A stretch of DNA of 64,000 nt from Microbacterium sp. (GCA_003248655.1 QFPM01000010.1:58842-122841), one strand, 5' to 3'. Counted from the first letter of the stretch, positions 27,677 to 36,212 are shown. Translations and numbers: made by a program. Notes: generated by a model from the sequence alone, not told the origin.

Positions 27677-27994
27677 ATGGCGGGTTACCGTTCCGGGGTC
27701 CCTGAGAACTGGTTTGTCGACCCGGTCAACCTCGGGGTTCCCGGGGTTCGCCGGCCTGCCCCTGTCGAAGAGGACGGTGCCCTCGCCTGGCAGGCCGACG
27801 CGCTGTGCGCGCAGACCGATCCCGAGGCGTTCTTCCCCGAGAAGGGCGGCTCGACGCGCGACGCCAAGCGCATCTGCACGACGTGCGATGTGCGCGACAA
27901 GTGCCTCGAGTACGCGCTGCAGAACGACGAGCGCTTCGGCATCTGGGGCGGACTCAGCGAGCGCGAGCGGCGCAAGCTCAAGCGGCGCGCCTGA
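27677..27994 (+). CDS. whiB2: WhiB-family iron-sulfur regulator, WhiB2-like
   Basis: A 105-residue Wbl protein. Four Cys in the order C-x(n)-CxxC-x5-C (LCAQTDP, ICTTCDVRDKC) bind a 4Fe-4S cluster, followed by the GIWGGLSERER turn and a basic KLKRRA tail for DNA contact. Position between manA and the GT2/DUF5719 genes matches the whiB2 locus of other actinobacteria, where WhiB2/WhmD acts in septation. The ATG at 27677 has GGGGAG 6-11 nt upstream. Its TGA stop is part of the first unit of the downstream palindromic repeat array. Confidence 0.93.
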   Translation: MAGYRSGVPENWFVDPVNLGVPGVRRPAPVEEDGALAWQADALCAQTDPEAFFPEKGGSTRDAKRICTTCDVRDKCLEYALQNDERFGIWGGLSERERRKLKRRA

Positions 27995-28222
27995 TCTCGA
28001 TACACCCGCGGCTGCGCCGCGGGCACTCGATCACCGGGGGTGTCGCGCCTGATCTGGATACACCCGCGGCTGCGCCGCGGGCACTCGATCACCGGAGGGT
28101 GCCGGGCCTGATCTGGATACACCCTCGGCTGCGCCGCGGGCACTCGATCACCGGGGGTGTCGGGCCTGATCTCGATACGCCCGTGGCTGCGCCGCGGGCA
28201 CTCGATCACCGGGGTGGTGGGC
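27990..28222. repeat. Four tandem palindromic repeat units of 58-59 bp
   Basis: Units begin at 27990, 28048, 28107 and 28165. Each runs CCTGATCT(C/G)GATAC, a GC-rich hairpin core (8-bp arms, 3-nt loop in unit 1: CCCGCGGC/GCCGCGGG), then GGGCACTCGATCACCGG and a short linker. The ends TGATCTCGATAC and CACTCGATCACC are near-inverted copies. Units abut without unique spacers, so this is not a CRISPR array. It fills the gap between whiB2 and the next gene and may end whiB2 transcription. Related single copies occur at 51118 and 56326. Confidence 0.9.
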
Positions 28223-28253
28223 GTGGCGGGGCTGGCCGCCCCGGCGCCGCACG

Positions 28254-28259
28254 TAGGCT
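28254..28259 (+). promoter_or_regulatory. Putative -10 box of the GT2 membrane protein gene
   Basis: TAGGCT lies 9 nt before ATG 28269, giving an almost leaderless transcript that would start just after the repeat array. Confidence 0.4.
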
Positions 28260-28268
28260 GACGGGGTC

Positions 28269-31070
28269 ATGCCCGCCCGAGTCCACGCGCTTCTGGTCGT
28301 GCGCCCCGACGGGCGCGTGGCCGCTGACATCCACCTGCAGCGGACGCTCACCGCGATCCGCGCTCAGACGCGCCCCGTCGACGGGCTGACGATCGTCCTG
28401 TGCGGCGCGGATGCCGAGGTGCAGGCCCTCGCCCGGGCATCCGATGCCGAGGGGATCATCTCGGCCGACCGGCGCACGAGCTTCGCGCAGGCGCTCGCGC
28501 TCGGGTCGCACCGCCTCGAAGGCGACGCGGTCTGGGTGCTGGCGCACGACACGATTCCGGATGCTGAGGCGCTCGCCCACCTCGCCGGCGCCCTCGAGAC
28601 CGCGCCCTCGGTCGCCTTCGCGGCGCCGAAGCTGGTCCGGCTCGACGAGCAGGACCGAATCGTCTCGCTCGGCGTCTCGATGACGCGCTTCGGCCGCACG
28701 GTCGGCCTCGCCGACGGCGAGCTCGACCAGGGCCAGTACGACGGGAGCGAAGACGTCCTCGGTTCCGACGTGCGCGGCATCCTGGTCCGCTCGGATGCCT
28801 GGAAGGCGCTCGGCGGCGTCGACACCGCGCTCGCGGGGGCAGACGAGGGCCTCGACCTCGGCATCCGTGCGCGCGTGCGTGGGGGACGCATCGTGCTGGC
28901 GCCCGCCGCGATGGTGGCGGTCGCTGCCCCCGAGGTGAGCCCCCTGCGCGCCGCCTACGGGCAGCGCACGGCGCAGCTGCATCGCCGCCTCGCGTATGCC
29001 CCCGCACCCGCCGTGCCGCTGCACTGGCTGAGCCTGCTGCCCCTCGCGCTACTGCGCTCCGTCGGAGCGTTGCTGGGCAAACAGCCCGTGCGGATCCTCC
29101 CGGAGTGGGCCGCCGCGGCCACCGTCATGGCGCGGCCCGCGGCGGTCGCCCGCACCCGACGCGGCATCCGCACAGACCGCGTCGCCTCGTGGCAGCGCCT
29201 CGCGCCGCTGCGCGTCACCCGGACCGAGCTGCGCCACCGACTCGACGACGACATCCCGGCGGGCACGGGCCGCGGTGAGCTCCAGTTCTTCAGCGGCGGC
29301 GGCGCATGGATCGTGCTCGCGGCGCTCGTCGTCTCGATCGTCGCGTTCCTGTCGCTGCTCACCTGGCCGGTGCTCGGCGGCGGAGCCCTCGCGCCCCTGC
29401 GCGACACCGTGGCAGGGCTCTGGCAGGATGCCGCGACGGGCCTGCGACCCCTCGGTTGGTCGACGGTCGGCCCCGCCGACCCGTTCAGCGCCGTCATCGC
29501 GACCCTCGGCTCGCTCTCACCGCTCGAACCTTCGCGCGCGCTCGTCGTGCTGTGGGTTCTCGCCCTCCCGCTTGCGGCACTCGGCGGCTGGTTCGCCGCG
29601 ACGCGCTTCACGGATCGCGCCCTCGTGCGCGCCGTCGTCGCCGTCGGCTGGGCACTCGCCCCGTCGCTCCTGGACGCGCTCATCGGCGGCAGGCCGACGG
29701 TCGTCATCGCGCATCTCCTGCTGCCGTGGCTGCTGTGGACCTCGGTCGTCGCGGCACGCTCGTGGAGCGCGGCGGGGATGGCGTCGATCCTCGCCGCCGC
29801 TGTGCTCGCGTGCTCGCCGTCGCTCGCGCCCGCCCTCGCGGCGCTGTGGATCGTCGCGATCGTGCTCACGGCGGTCACCCGACGCGGCGTCGGACTCAGC
29901 CGCGTGCTGTGGCTCGCGATCCCGTCCGCCGTGGTTTTCGCGCCGCTGGTCTGGCACCGCGTGCGCACCGGTGCGCCGTGGGCGCTCCTCGCCGACCCCG
30001 GTGTGCCCCTCGTCGACCCCGGCGTCGCGGGTGCGGGACGGCGGCTGCTGCTCGCGCTCGGGTTTCCGACCGGAGACGGCTGGGACGCTTTCGTCGGCAG
30101 CGGGATCGCCGCCTGGACTCCGCTGCTCGTCGTGCCGCTGCTCGCTCTCGCCGTCGCCGCACCCGTCATCGGGCGCTCGCTGCCGGCATCCGTGTTGGTG
30201 ATCGCGGCGCTCCTCGGCCTCACGACCGCGGTCGTCGCCGTCGGCTTCTCGGTGGCATCCGATGCCTCGAACCCCATCACCATCTGGCCGGGCGCGGCGC
30301 TCAGCATGTACTGGCTCGGTGCGCTATGCGCGGCGGCGCTGGCCCTCGATGCGGTTCCGAGCCGGATGCGATTGCGCACGCCCCTCGCAGCCCTCGTCAT
30401 GGTGACCATCGCCGTGAGCGCGGCGCCTGCGCTGACGGCATCCCTCCGCGGCACGGCGGCGATCACGGAGAGCCGCACGAGCACACTCCCCGCGTACGTC
30501 GAGGCACAGGCCGACGGAGGCCCGGCGACGGCGACCTTCGTGCTGACGCCGACGGATGACGGCGCGGTCATCACCGACATCGTCTGGGGCGGCACGGCCT
30601 CGCTCGGCGGCCAGAGCACCCTGCGATCAGCGCGGACGACGGCGGATGCCGGCGACCGGACGACCGCGGAGTACGCCGCTCAGCTGATCGCCGATCCGGA
30701 GGGACCGGTCGTCAGCGAACTCGCCGCCCACGGCGTCGCGTTCGTGCTGCTCGCGGGCGACGCCGATGACCCCGCGAGCGCGGCGAGCGGCATCCGGATC
30801 GAGGCGGAGAACGCGCTCAATCAGCGCGAAGACCTCGAGATCGTGGGCGATACGGCGCGGGGCCGGCTGTGGGTCGTCGCGACCGACGTCACCGGTCGCG
30901 CGAGCGTCGACACCGGCACCGCGTGGCGCGACGGGGCCCTGCAGGGCGGGGCGATCCTCGCGGCGCTCCTGCTCGCGATCCCGACGCGGCGCTCGCTCGA
31001 GATCGCGCGTCGCAGCCCGCGCGTCGTCGGTCTGCCCCGGCCCGTGCGAACCCGGGAGCGTGACTCGTGA
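28269..31070 (+). CDS. Large GT2-domain membrane protein
   Basis: 933 residues. The N-terminal about 240 residues form a GT2-like domain (HALLVVRPDGR, SFAQALALGSHRL, WVLAHDTIPD, GSDVRGILVRSDAW). Where active relatives have a DxD-type motif such as HDD, this one has HDT, so catalysis is uncertain. From about residue 350 to 750 there are about 10-12 hydrophobic segments, then an extracellular part and a last hydrophobic segment near 895. The gene sits between whiB2 and DUF5719, a conserved arrangement in Microbacteriaceae, and its stop overlaps the DUF5719 start (GTGA). It probably handles a lipid-linked or wall glycan. Confidence 0.78.
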   Translation: MPARVHALLVVRPDGRVAADIHLQRTLTAIRAQTRPVDGLTIVLCGADAEVQALARASDAEGIISADRRTSFAQALALGSHRLEGDAVWVLAHDTIPDAEALAHLAGALETAPSVAFAAPKLVRLDEQDRIVSLGVSMTRFGRTVGLADGELDQGQYDGSEDVLGSDVRGILVRSDAWKALGGVDTALAGADEGLDLGIRARVRGGRIVLAPAAMVAVAAPEVSPLRAAYGQRTAQLHRRLAYAPAPAVPLHWLSLLPLALLRSVGALLGKQPVRILPEWAAAATVMARPAAVARTRRGIRTDRVASWQRLAPLRVTRTELRHRLDDDIPAGTGRGELQFFSGGGAWIVLAALVVSIVAFLSLLTWPVLGGGALAPLRDTVAGLWQDAATGLRPLGWSTVGPADPFSAVIATLGSLSPLEPSRALVVLWVLALPLAALGGWFAATRFTDRALVRAVVAVGWALAPSLLDALIGGRPTVVIAHLLLPWLLWTSVVAARSWSAAGMASILAAAVLACSPSLAPALAALWIVAIVLTAVTRRGVGLSRVLWLAIPSAVVFAPLVWHRVRTGAPWALLADPGVPLVDPGVAGAGRRLLLALGFPTGDGWDAFVGSGIAAWTPLLVVPLLALAVAAPVIGRSLPASVLVIAALLGLTTAVVAVGFSVASDASNPITIWPGAALSMYWLGALCAAALALDAVPSRMRLRTPLAALVMVTIAVSAAPALTASLRGTAAITESRTSTLPAYVEAQADGGPATATFVLTPTDDGAVITDIVWGGTASLGGQSTLRSARTTADAGDRTTAEYAAQLIADPEGPVVSELAAHGVAFVLLAGDADDPASAASGIRIEAENALNQREDLEIVGDTARGRLWVVATDVTGRASVDTGTAWRDGALQGGAILAALLLAIPTRRSLEIARRSPRVVGLPRPVRTRERDS

Positions 31071-32464
31071 CCGGCCTCACCCGCGCGCGCACCGCCGGCC
31101 TCGCGATCGGCGCGGTCGTCGCCGCGGCATCCGTCGCCGCCGTCGTCGCCCTCGTCGCGTTCGAGCTGCCGGGCCACACAGCCCCGACGATCTCGCTGTC
31201 GGCACAGCCGCCGGCCGCGGCATCCGTCGCGACATGCGCCGGTCCGATCCTCGCGACCGGGCGCGACTCGACGCAGGCGGGGTTCCTCGCGGATGCCGCG
31301 GCGCAGCAGATCGTCCAGGGCGCGGGCGACGGCGCCGAGGCTGAGCGAGACACGCTCGCCGCCGTGGATGTCCCCGGGGGATCGGGGCCCGAGGTCTTCA
31401 CGGCGCAGCCGGTCGACGGCGCCCGCACCGACCTCGCCGCCGCAGGCTCGGCCAGCGTCGACGACACCGACCTGCGCGGATTCGCCGCGTCGGCGTGCGT
31501 GCGCGCCCAGATGGAGTCGTGGCTCGTCGCCGGGTCGGGCACGACCGGCGCCGCCGACGTCATCCTGCTCGCGAACCCGGGCGATGTCCCCGCGCTCGTC
31601 TCGCTCTCGGTGTACGGCGCCGCGGGCCTCGTCGAGCCGCCCGCCGGCTCGGGAATCGTCGTCGCGCCGGGAGCCCAGCGCGTCATTCCCCTCGCATCGC
31701 TCGCGCTCGGCGAAGAGAACCCGATCGTGCGCGTGACGTCGCAGCAGGCGCCGGTGCAGGCATCCGTGCAGACGAGCCTCACGCGCGTGCTGCTCCCGGG
31801 CGGTGTCGACCAGATCGCCGCCGTCGGCGCGCCCGAGTCGTCGCTCGTCATCCCCGGGGTGCGCGTGACGCTCGCACCCGGAGACCCCGGCGCGAGCGAC
31901 GTGCCGACGAGCCTGCGGCTGCTGGCGCCCGCGGCGGCCGGCACGGCGACCGTGACGATCATCGGTCAGGCTGGACAGGTCGGCGAGGCGCGGGTCGTGC
32001 CCCTGACGGCGGGAGTGCCTCTCCAGCTCGACCTCGACGGGCTCCCGGTGGGCACCTACACGGTGCGGGTCGCGTCGACGACGCCGGTAACCGGCGCCGT
32101 GTGGTCCACGACGGGCTTCGGCGCGGGGAGCGACTTCGGCTGGTTCACGGGCGCCGGCGTGCTCGCAGAGCCCACGCTCGTCGCGGTCGCCTCGGGCCCG
32201 TCGCCGGTGCTCGTCCTGGCATCCGATGAGGGCGCAGACCAGGTGGTCACCGTCTCGGATGCCGACGGCCAGAGCGCGCGCGAGGTCGCCGTCCCGGCGG
32301 GTGGGTCGGTCGAAGTCACGGTCGATGCGGGCGTCTTCCTGGTCACGCCGGGCGCCCCCGGCATCCGCGTTGGTGTGTCGTACGCGGGCGCGGGAGCCAT
32401 CGCCGGATACCCCGTCCGCCCGGGGGATGCCGCGGCCGCCGCGATCCTCGTGTACCCGCGCTGA
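31067..32464 (+). CDS. DUF5719-family secreted/membrane-anchored protein
   Basis: A 465-residue protein with an uncleaved or cleaved signal (AVVAAASVAAVVALVAF) followed by an Ala/Gly/Val-rich, beta-type extracellular region with no membrane segment. Composition and position directly after the GT2 membrane protein match DUF5719, a family of unknown function found in this actinobacterial locus. The GTG start overlaps the preceding stop (GTGA), so the two proteins likely work together at the cell surface. Confidence 0.75.
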   Translation: MTGLTRARTAGLAIGAVVAAASVAAVVALVAFELPGHTAPTISLSAQPPAAASVATCAGPILATGRDSTQAGFLADAAAQQIVQGAGDGAEAERDTLAAVDVPGGSGPEVFTAQPVDGARTDLAAAGSASVDDTDLRGFAASACVRAQMESWLVAGSGTTGAADVILLANPGDVPALVSLSVYGAAGLVEPPAGSGIVVAPGAQRVIPLASLALGEENPIVRVTSQQAPVQASVQTSLTRVLLPGGVDQIAAVGAPESSLVIPGVRVTLAPGDPGASDVPTSLRLLAPAAAGTATVTIIGQAGQVGEARVVPLTAGVPLQLDLDGLPVGTYTVRVASTTPVTGAVWSTTGFGAGSDFGWFTGAGVLAEPTLVAVASGPSPVLVLASDEGADQVVTVSDADGQSAREVAVPAGGSVEVTVDAGVFLVTPGAPGIRVGVSYAGAGAIAGYPVRPGDAAAAAILVYPR

Positions 32465-32488
32465 GCCGGGCGGGCGCGCGGGCGCGTG

Positions 32489-32917
32489 TCAGTGGAAGTG
32501 CTCGGGCCCGAGGTCCCACGGGTCGCGGTCAAGGTACTCCGCCGCCGCGCGGAACACGCAGCTCTCGATCATCATGCGCCGGTGCAGATCGTCGTCGCGG
32601 TGGAGGTGCCCGAGGCGCTCGATCGGGAGGCGGTAGAGCACGATGAGCTGCTTGTCGGTGTGCACGCTCCACCGGGGGATGCCCTCGTCATCCGACTCGG
32701 GCGGCATCGACGCGACCTCGAATCGCACGTCGCGCAGCTCCGCCCAGGCGCTGCGCAGGAACTCCGCGGCCGTCCCGACGGCGAAATCGAACCGCTCTTC
32801 GCGGGTCTCGAGGGGCAAGAGCGGCGGGCGGACGACGGGGCTGCGGTCCTCGCGGCCGTGACGCCCGTGGCGCGCGGGGCGTCGCACCACGCTCTGCGCC
32901 GCGCGTCGCCTCACCAT
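32489..32917 (-). CDS. Metallopeptidase-family-like protein (Rv3259-type)
   Basis: A 142-residue protein that matches, by size, context and the LDRDPWDLGPEHF-like end, the small protein encoded next to whiB2 in actinobacteria and annotated as metallopeptidase family. I see no HExxH motif; the expected region reads HRRMMIESCVFRAAAEYL, so zinc peptidase activity is doubtful. ATG 32917 is preferred to GTG 32923 because a TAGACT box (32925-32930) then lies 7 nt upstream, the leaderless pattern. It converges with DUF5719 and is divergent from DUF3499. Confidence 0.7.
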   Translation of the reverse strand: MVRRRAAQSVVRRPARHGRHGREDRSPVVRPPLLPLETREERFDFAVGTAAEFLRSAWAELRDVRFEVASMPPESDDEGIPRWSVHTDKQLIVLYRLPIERLGHLHRDDDLHRRMMIESCVFRAAAEYLDRDPWDLGPEHFH

Positions 32918-32924
32918 GATCACG

Positions 32925-32930
32925 AGTCTA
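32925..32930 (-). promoter_or_regulatory. Putative -10 box of the metallopeptidase-like gene
   Basis: On the coding (minus) strand this reads TAGACT, 7 nt before ATG 32917, and no ribosome-binding site is present. Confidence 0.45.
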
Positions 32931-33081
32931 GGTCGCGGCGGGCGGTTGAGTGGGCGCGTTGTGGGGGTATCGCGCGCCCGAATCCGGCGATTGCGCCCAT
33001 TGAAACCTAGGATGCGGGGGTTTGGGGAGGCGGCGGCGCGGCATCCAGGGGAGGGAGGGTGGGCTCAGTAGCGTGGAGGGG

Positions 33082-33288
33082 ATGGACACGAGACTCTGCT
33101 CGAAGATCGCTTGCGCGCGCGAAGCCGTGTCGACCCTGACCTACGACTACGCCGATCAGATGGCAGCGCTCGGTCCGCTCGGCCCGGCCGGCGACCCGCA
33201 CGCGCACGACCTGTGCCGCGCGCACACCGACCGGCTCTCGGTGCCCAAGGGCTGGCTCGTCGTGCGCCACGAGACCCTGCGCGCCTGA
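33082..33288 (+). CDS. DUF3499-family small zinc-ribbon-like protein
   Basis: A 68-residue protein starting MDTRLCSKIACAREA, with Cys pairs near both ends (CSKIAC and LCRAH) that could bind zinc. The sequence matches DUF3499 (Rv3258c in M. tuberculosis), always found near whiB2 and the metallopeptidase-like gene. The ATG at 33082 has GGAGGGG directly upstream; the longer frame adds 20 non-conserved residues. Function unknown. Confidence 0.85.
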   Translation: MDTRLCSKIACAREAVSTLTYDYADQMAALGPLGPAGDPHAHDLCRAHTDRLSVPKGWLVVRHETLRA

Positions 33289-33334
33289 CCGATCGCCGCG
33301 ACGCGTCAGACGGCGCGCGTGGGAGAATGGCCGG

Positions 33335-34810
33335 ATGCCGCACGCCACCGCCACCACGCCCGACTTCGTCGTCGCCGACCTGAGCCTCGCCGAGGCGGGC
33401 CGCCACCAGCTGCGCCTCGCCGAGAACGAGATGCCGGGGCTCATGGCCCTCCGCGAGGAGTACGGTCCGACCCAGCCCCTCGCGGGCGCGCGCATCGCGG
33501 GGTCGCTGCACATGACGGTGCAGACCGCCGTCCTCATCGAGACTCTCGTCGCCCTCGGCGCGCAGGTGCGCTGGGCGAGCTGCAACATCTTCTCCACGCA
33601 GGATGAGGCGGCCGCCGCCGTCGCCGTCGGGCCGACCGGCACGGCCGAGGAGCCCGCCGGCATCCCCGTGTTCGCCTTCAAGGGCGAGACCCTCGAGGAG
33701 TACTGGCAGCTCGCCGACCGCATCTTCGACTGGTCGGCCGAGGGCTTCGATGGCCCGAACCTGATCCTCGACGACGGGGGAGACGCAACCCTCCTCGTCC
33801 ACAAGGGCGTCGAGTTCGAGGCCGCCGGCGCGGTGCCCGAGGCGACGGATACCGACTCACACGAGTACCGGATCGTGCTCGAGACCCTGCGGGCGAGCCT
33901 CGAGCGCGACCCGCAGCGCTTCACGCGCATGGCGCCCGGCATCCTCGGCGTCACGGAAGAGACGACGACGGGCGTCCACCGCCTGTACGAGCTCGCCGCC
34001 GCGGGGAAGCTCCTCTTCCCGGGCATCAACGTCAACGACTCGGTGACGAAGAGCAAGTTCGACAACAAGTACGGCATCCGCCACTCGCTGCCCGACGGCC
34101 TCAACCGCGGCACCGACGTGCTGATCGGCGGCAAGGTCGCGTTCGTCGTCGGCTACGGTGACGTCGGCAAGGGCGCCGCCGAGGCCCTTCGCGGCCAGGG
34201 CGCGCGCGTCATCGTGGGCGAGATCGACCCCATCTGCGCGCTGCAGGCGGCGATGGACGGCTTCCAGGTCGCGCGCCTCGACGACGTCGTCGCGGAGGTC
34301 GACATCGTGATCACCGGCACCGGCAACACGCGGGTCGTCACGGTGGAGAACCTGAAGAAGCTCAAGCACCTCGCGATCGTCGGCAACGTCGGTCACTTCG
34401 ACGACGAGATCGACATCGCGGGCCTCGAGGCGATCCCGGGCGTGGAGAAGATCGAGATCAAACCGCAGGTGCACGAGTACCGCATTCCCGCGGATGCCGG
34501 GGTGCCCGCGCACAGCATCCTCGTCATGAGCGAGGGACGCCTGATGAACCTCGGCAATGCCACCGGGCATCCCTCGTTCGTCATGAGCGCCTCGTTCACG
34601 AACCAGGTGCTCGCGCAGATCGAGCTCTACACGAAGCGCGACGAGTACCCCGTCGGCGTCTTCGTGCTGCCGAAGATCCTCGACGAGAAGGTCGCGAGGC
34701 TGCATCTGGATGCCCTGGGCGTCCGCCTCACCGAGCTGTCCGCCGAGCAGGCGGCGTACATCGGTGTGCCCGTCGAGGGCCCCTACAAGCTCGACCACTA
34801 CCGCTATTGA
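33335..34810 (+). CDS. ahcY: Adenosylhomocysteinase
   Basis: AhcY hydrolyses S-adenosylhomocysteine to adenosine and homocysteine, recycling the methyl cycle by-product. The 491-residue protein has LHMTVQTAVLIETL, WASCNIFSTQDEAAAA, the NAD-binding GYGDVGKGAAEALRGQG, and ends in PYKLDHYRY, the conserved C-terminal Lys/Tyr that contacts NAD. GAGAAT at 33323-33328 lies 6 nt before the ATG and may be a weak -10 box of a leaderless transcript. No SAH riboswitch fits in the 46-nt upstream gap. Confidence 0.97.
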   Translation: MPHATATTPDFVVADLSLAEAGRHQLRLAENEMPGLMALREEYGPTQPLAGARIAGSLHMTVQTAVLIETLVALGAQVRWASCNIFSTQDEAAAAVAVGPTGTAEEPAGIPVFAFKGETLEEYWQLADRIFDWSAEGFDGPNLILDDGGDATLLVHKGVEFEAAGAVPEATDTDSHEYRIVLETLRASLERDPQRFTRMAPGILGVTEETTTGVHRLYELAAAGKLLFPGINVNDSVTKSKFDNKYGIRHSLPDGLNRGTDVLIGGKVAFVVGYGDVGKGAAEALRGQGARVIVGEIDPICALQAAMDGFQVARLDDVVAEVDIVITGTGNTRVVTVENLKKLKHLAIVGNVGHFDDEIDIAGLEAIPGVEKIEIKPQVHEYRIPADAGVPAHSILVMSEGRLMNLGNATGHPSFVMSASFTNQVLAQIELYTKRDEYPVGVFVLPKILDEKVARLHLDALGVRLTELSAEQAAYIGVPVEGPYKLDHYRY

Positions 34811-34811
34811 T

Positions 34812-34835
34812 GGTCTGGTCAGATCTGACCAGACC
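34812..34835. promoter_or_regulatory. Perfect 24-bp palindrome, probable TA operator
   Basis: The two 12-nt arms (GGTCTGGTCAGA and its exact complement) meet with no spacer. The element covers the expected -35 region and spacer of the antitoxin promoter (-10 at 34840-34845), the right place for autoregulation by the antitoxin. It starts 1 nt after the ahcY stop, so in RNA it could also fold as a terminator. Confidence 0.7.
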
Positions 34836-34839
34836 GGCG

Positions 34840-34845
34840 TAGACT
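34840..34845 (+). promoter_or_regulatory. Putative -10 box of the toxin-antitoxin operon
   Basis: TAGACT, 6 nt before GTG 34852, with a TGGTCA-like -35 (34816-34821) inside the palindrome at an 18-nt spacing. Confidence 0.5.
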
Positions 34846-34851
34846 GTGGGG

Positions 34852-35097
34852 GTGTCCTCACCCGCAGAGTCCGTGAACATTTACGACGCCAAGTCTCGGC
34901 TGTCGCAGCTCGTCGCGCGCGTCGAGAAGGGGGACCGGATCGTCATCAGCCGATACGGACGGCCGGTGGCACAGCTCGTTCCGCTGTCAGCCGAGACAGG
35001 CGACCGCACTCCGGGACTGTGGCGAGGCGCCGTGCGGATCGGCGCAGACTTCGACGAGTTCTCGCCGGATGACGACGCCGACTGGTACCTCGCGTGA
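34852..35097 (+). CDS. Phd/YefM-family antitoxin
   Basis: An 81-residue protein with the Phd/YefM N-terminal DNA-binding pattern: VNIYDAKSRLSQLVARVEKGDRIVISRYGRPVAQLVPL. The acidic C-terminal tail (FDEFSPDDDADWYLA) would bind and neutralise the toxin. GTG 34852 fits the -10 box; GTG 34846 is an alternative. The stop overlaps the toxin start. It probably represses its own promoter through the palindrome upstream. Confidence 0.88.
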   Translation: MSSPAESVNIYDAKSRLSQLVARVEKGDRIVISRYGRPVAQLVPLSAETGDRTPGLWRGAVRIGADFDEFSPDDDADWYLA

Positions 35098-35459
35098 GGC
35101 TGCTGCTCGACACGCACGTGCTGCTCTGGTGGCTTGCCGATGCGCCCGAGCTCGGCGAGGCACAGCGCCGCGCGATCGCGAACCGCGCGAACGAGGTCTA
35201 CGTCTCGGCTGTCTCGGTTGCGGAGGTCGCGATCAAAGCGTCGCTCGGAAAGCTGGACGCACCCGGCGACCTCGCCGCGGCGGCGGAAGCCTCCGGCTTC
35301 GCGCAGTTGCCGTTCACGGCGTTACACGCCGAGAAGCTTCGCGATCTGCCGTGGCATCACCGTGATCCGTTCGATCGGATGCTGGTCTGCCAAGCCCTCG
35401 CCGAGGGACTCACGCTGATGTCGAACGACCGGCGGGTCGCGGAGTACTTCGGACAATGA
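35094..35459 (+). CDS. vapC: PIN-domain toxin, VapC-like ribonuclease
   Basis: A 121-residue PIN domain. The metal-binding acidic residues are visible: Asp in LLLDTHVLLWWL, Glu in VAEVAIK, Asp in HHRDPFDRMLV and Asp in SNDRR. The gene starts with a GTG overlapping the antitoxin stop (GTGA). VapC toxins cleave tRNA or rRNA; the target here is unknown. The pair lies between ahcY and the aquaporin gene, a place where it is absent in the mycobacterial counterpart, so it was probably acquired. Confidence 0.9.
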   Translation: MRLLLDTHVLLWWLADAPELGEAQRRAIANRANEVYVSAVSVAEVAIKASLGKLDAPGDLAAAAEASGFAQLPFTALHAEKLRDLPWHHRDPFDRMLVCQALAEGLTLMSNDRRVAEYFGQ

Positions 35460-35554
35460 CGGCCGCGGCGCGCGCTCGCTGAGAGAACGCTGATAGTGCG
35501 CTAGCGTCTTTCGTGGGGCAGATCTCTGCCCGTGAAAAACCTGAGGAGCATTTC

Positions 35555-36202
35555 ATGACGGGCACTCTCCGCAATGCGCTCGCCGAACTCGTCGGCACGT
35601 TCATCTTCGTCTTCGCCATCATCGGCGCCGTCGCGAGCGGCAGCGACCTCACGCCGCTCGCGATCGGCTTCGCGCTCATGGTCATGGTGTTCGCCACCGG
35701 GCACATCTCCGGCGCACACCTGAACCCGGCCGTCTCGCTCGGCGCGCTCCTGCGTGGCGCGATCAGCATCACGACCTTCGTCGCGTACGTCGTGGCGCAA
35801 CTCGTCGGCGGCACCCTCGCTGCGCTCGTGAGCTTCGCGCTGTGGCCGCGGGTCGAGGCCCCCGTCGCGATCGAGGTCGGACCGGCGTTCCTCGTCGAGG
35901 CGCTGTGGACCTTCGTCCTCGTGTACGTCGTGCTGAACGTCGCCACGACCAAGAGCAACGTCAACAACTCGTTCTACGGCCTCGCGATCGGCTCGACGGT
36001 CTTCGTCGGCGCGGTCGCTGTCGGCGGGATCTCCGGCGGCGGCTTCAACCCCGCCGTCGCGCTCGGCCTGTCGATCACGGGCGTCTTCGACTTCGGCGCG
36101 TACTGGCTGTACCTGCTCGCGCCGCTGGTCGGAGCCGCTGTCGCGGCGCTGCTGTTCCGCGCCCTCAACAGCGACGACAAGCTGCCGGCGCTCGCCGACT
36201 GA
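35555..36202 (+). CDS. MIP-family aquaporin/glycerol channel
   Basis: A 215-residue membrane channel. Both half-helix signatures are present: SGAHLNPAVSLGA (about residue 50) and SGGGFNPAVALGL (about 162). Six hydrophobic segments fit the MIP fold. The Gly-rich second NPA region and lack of an obvious GLP loop insertion leave water or small neutral solute as substrate. GAGGAG at 35543-35548 supports ATG 35555. A strong terminator follows, so it is a single-gene unit. Confidence 0.93.
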   Translation: MTGTLRNALAELVGTFIFVFAIIGAVASGSDLTPLAIGFALMVMVFATGHISGAHLNPAVSLGALLRGAISITTFVAYVVAQLVGGTLAALVSFALWPRVEAPVAIEVGPAFLVEALWTFVLVYVVLNVATTKSNVNNSFYGLAIGSTVFVGAVAVGGISGGGFNPAVALGLSITGVFDFGAYWLYLLAPLVGAAVAALLFRALNSDDKLPALAD

Positions 36203-36212
36203 GTCCGTCACA

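Noticed and set aside
27990..28222. CRISPR array
   Set aside because: The repeated units are directly adjacent, without unique spacers, and no cas genes are present.
33289..33334. SAH riboswitch before ahcY
   Set aside because: Only 46 nt separate DUF3499 and ahcY, and a likely -10 box lies 6 nt before the start, so no leader is available.
34852..36202. Genomic island or prophage carrying the TA pair and aquaporin
   Set aside because: No integrase, tRNA target, direct repeats or composition change at the edges; a small insertion is enough to explain it.
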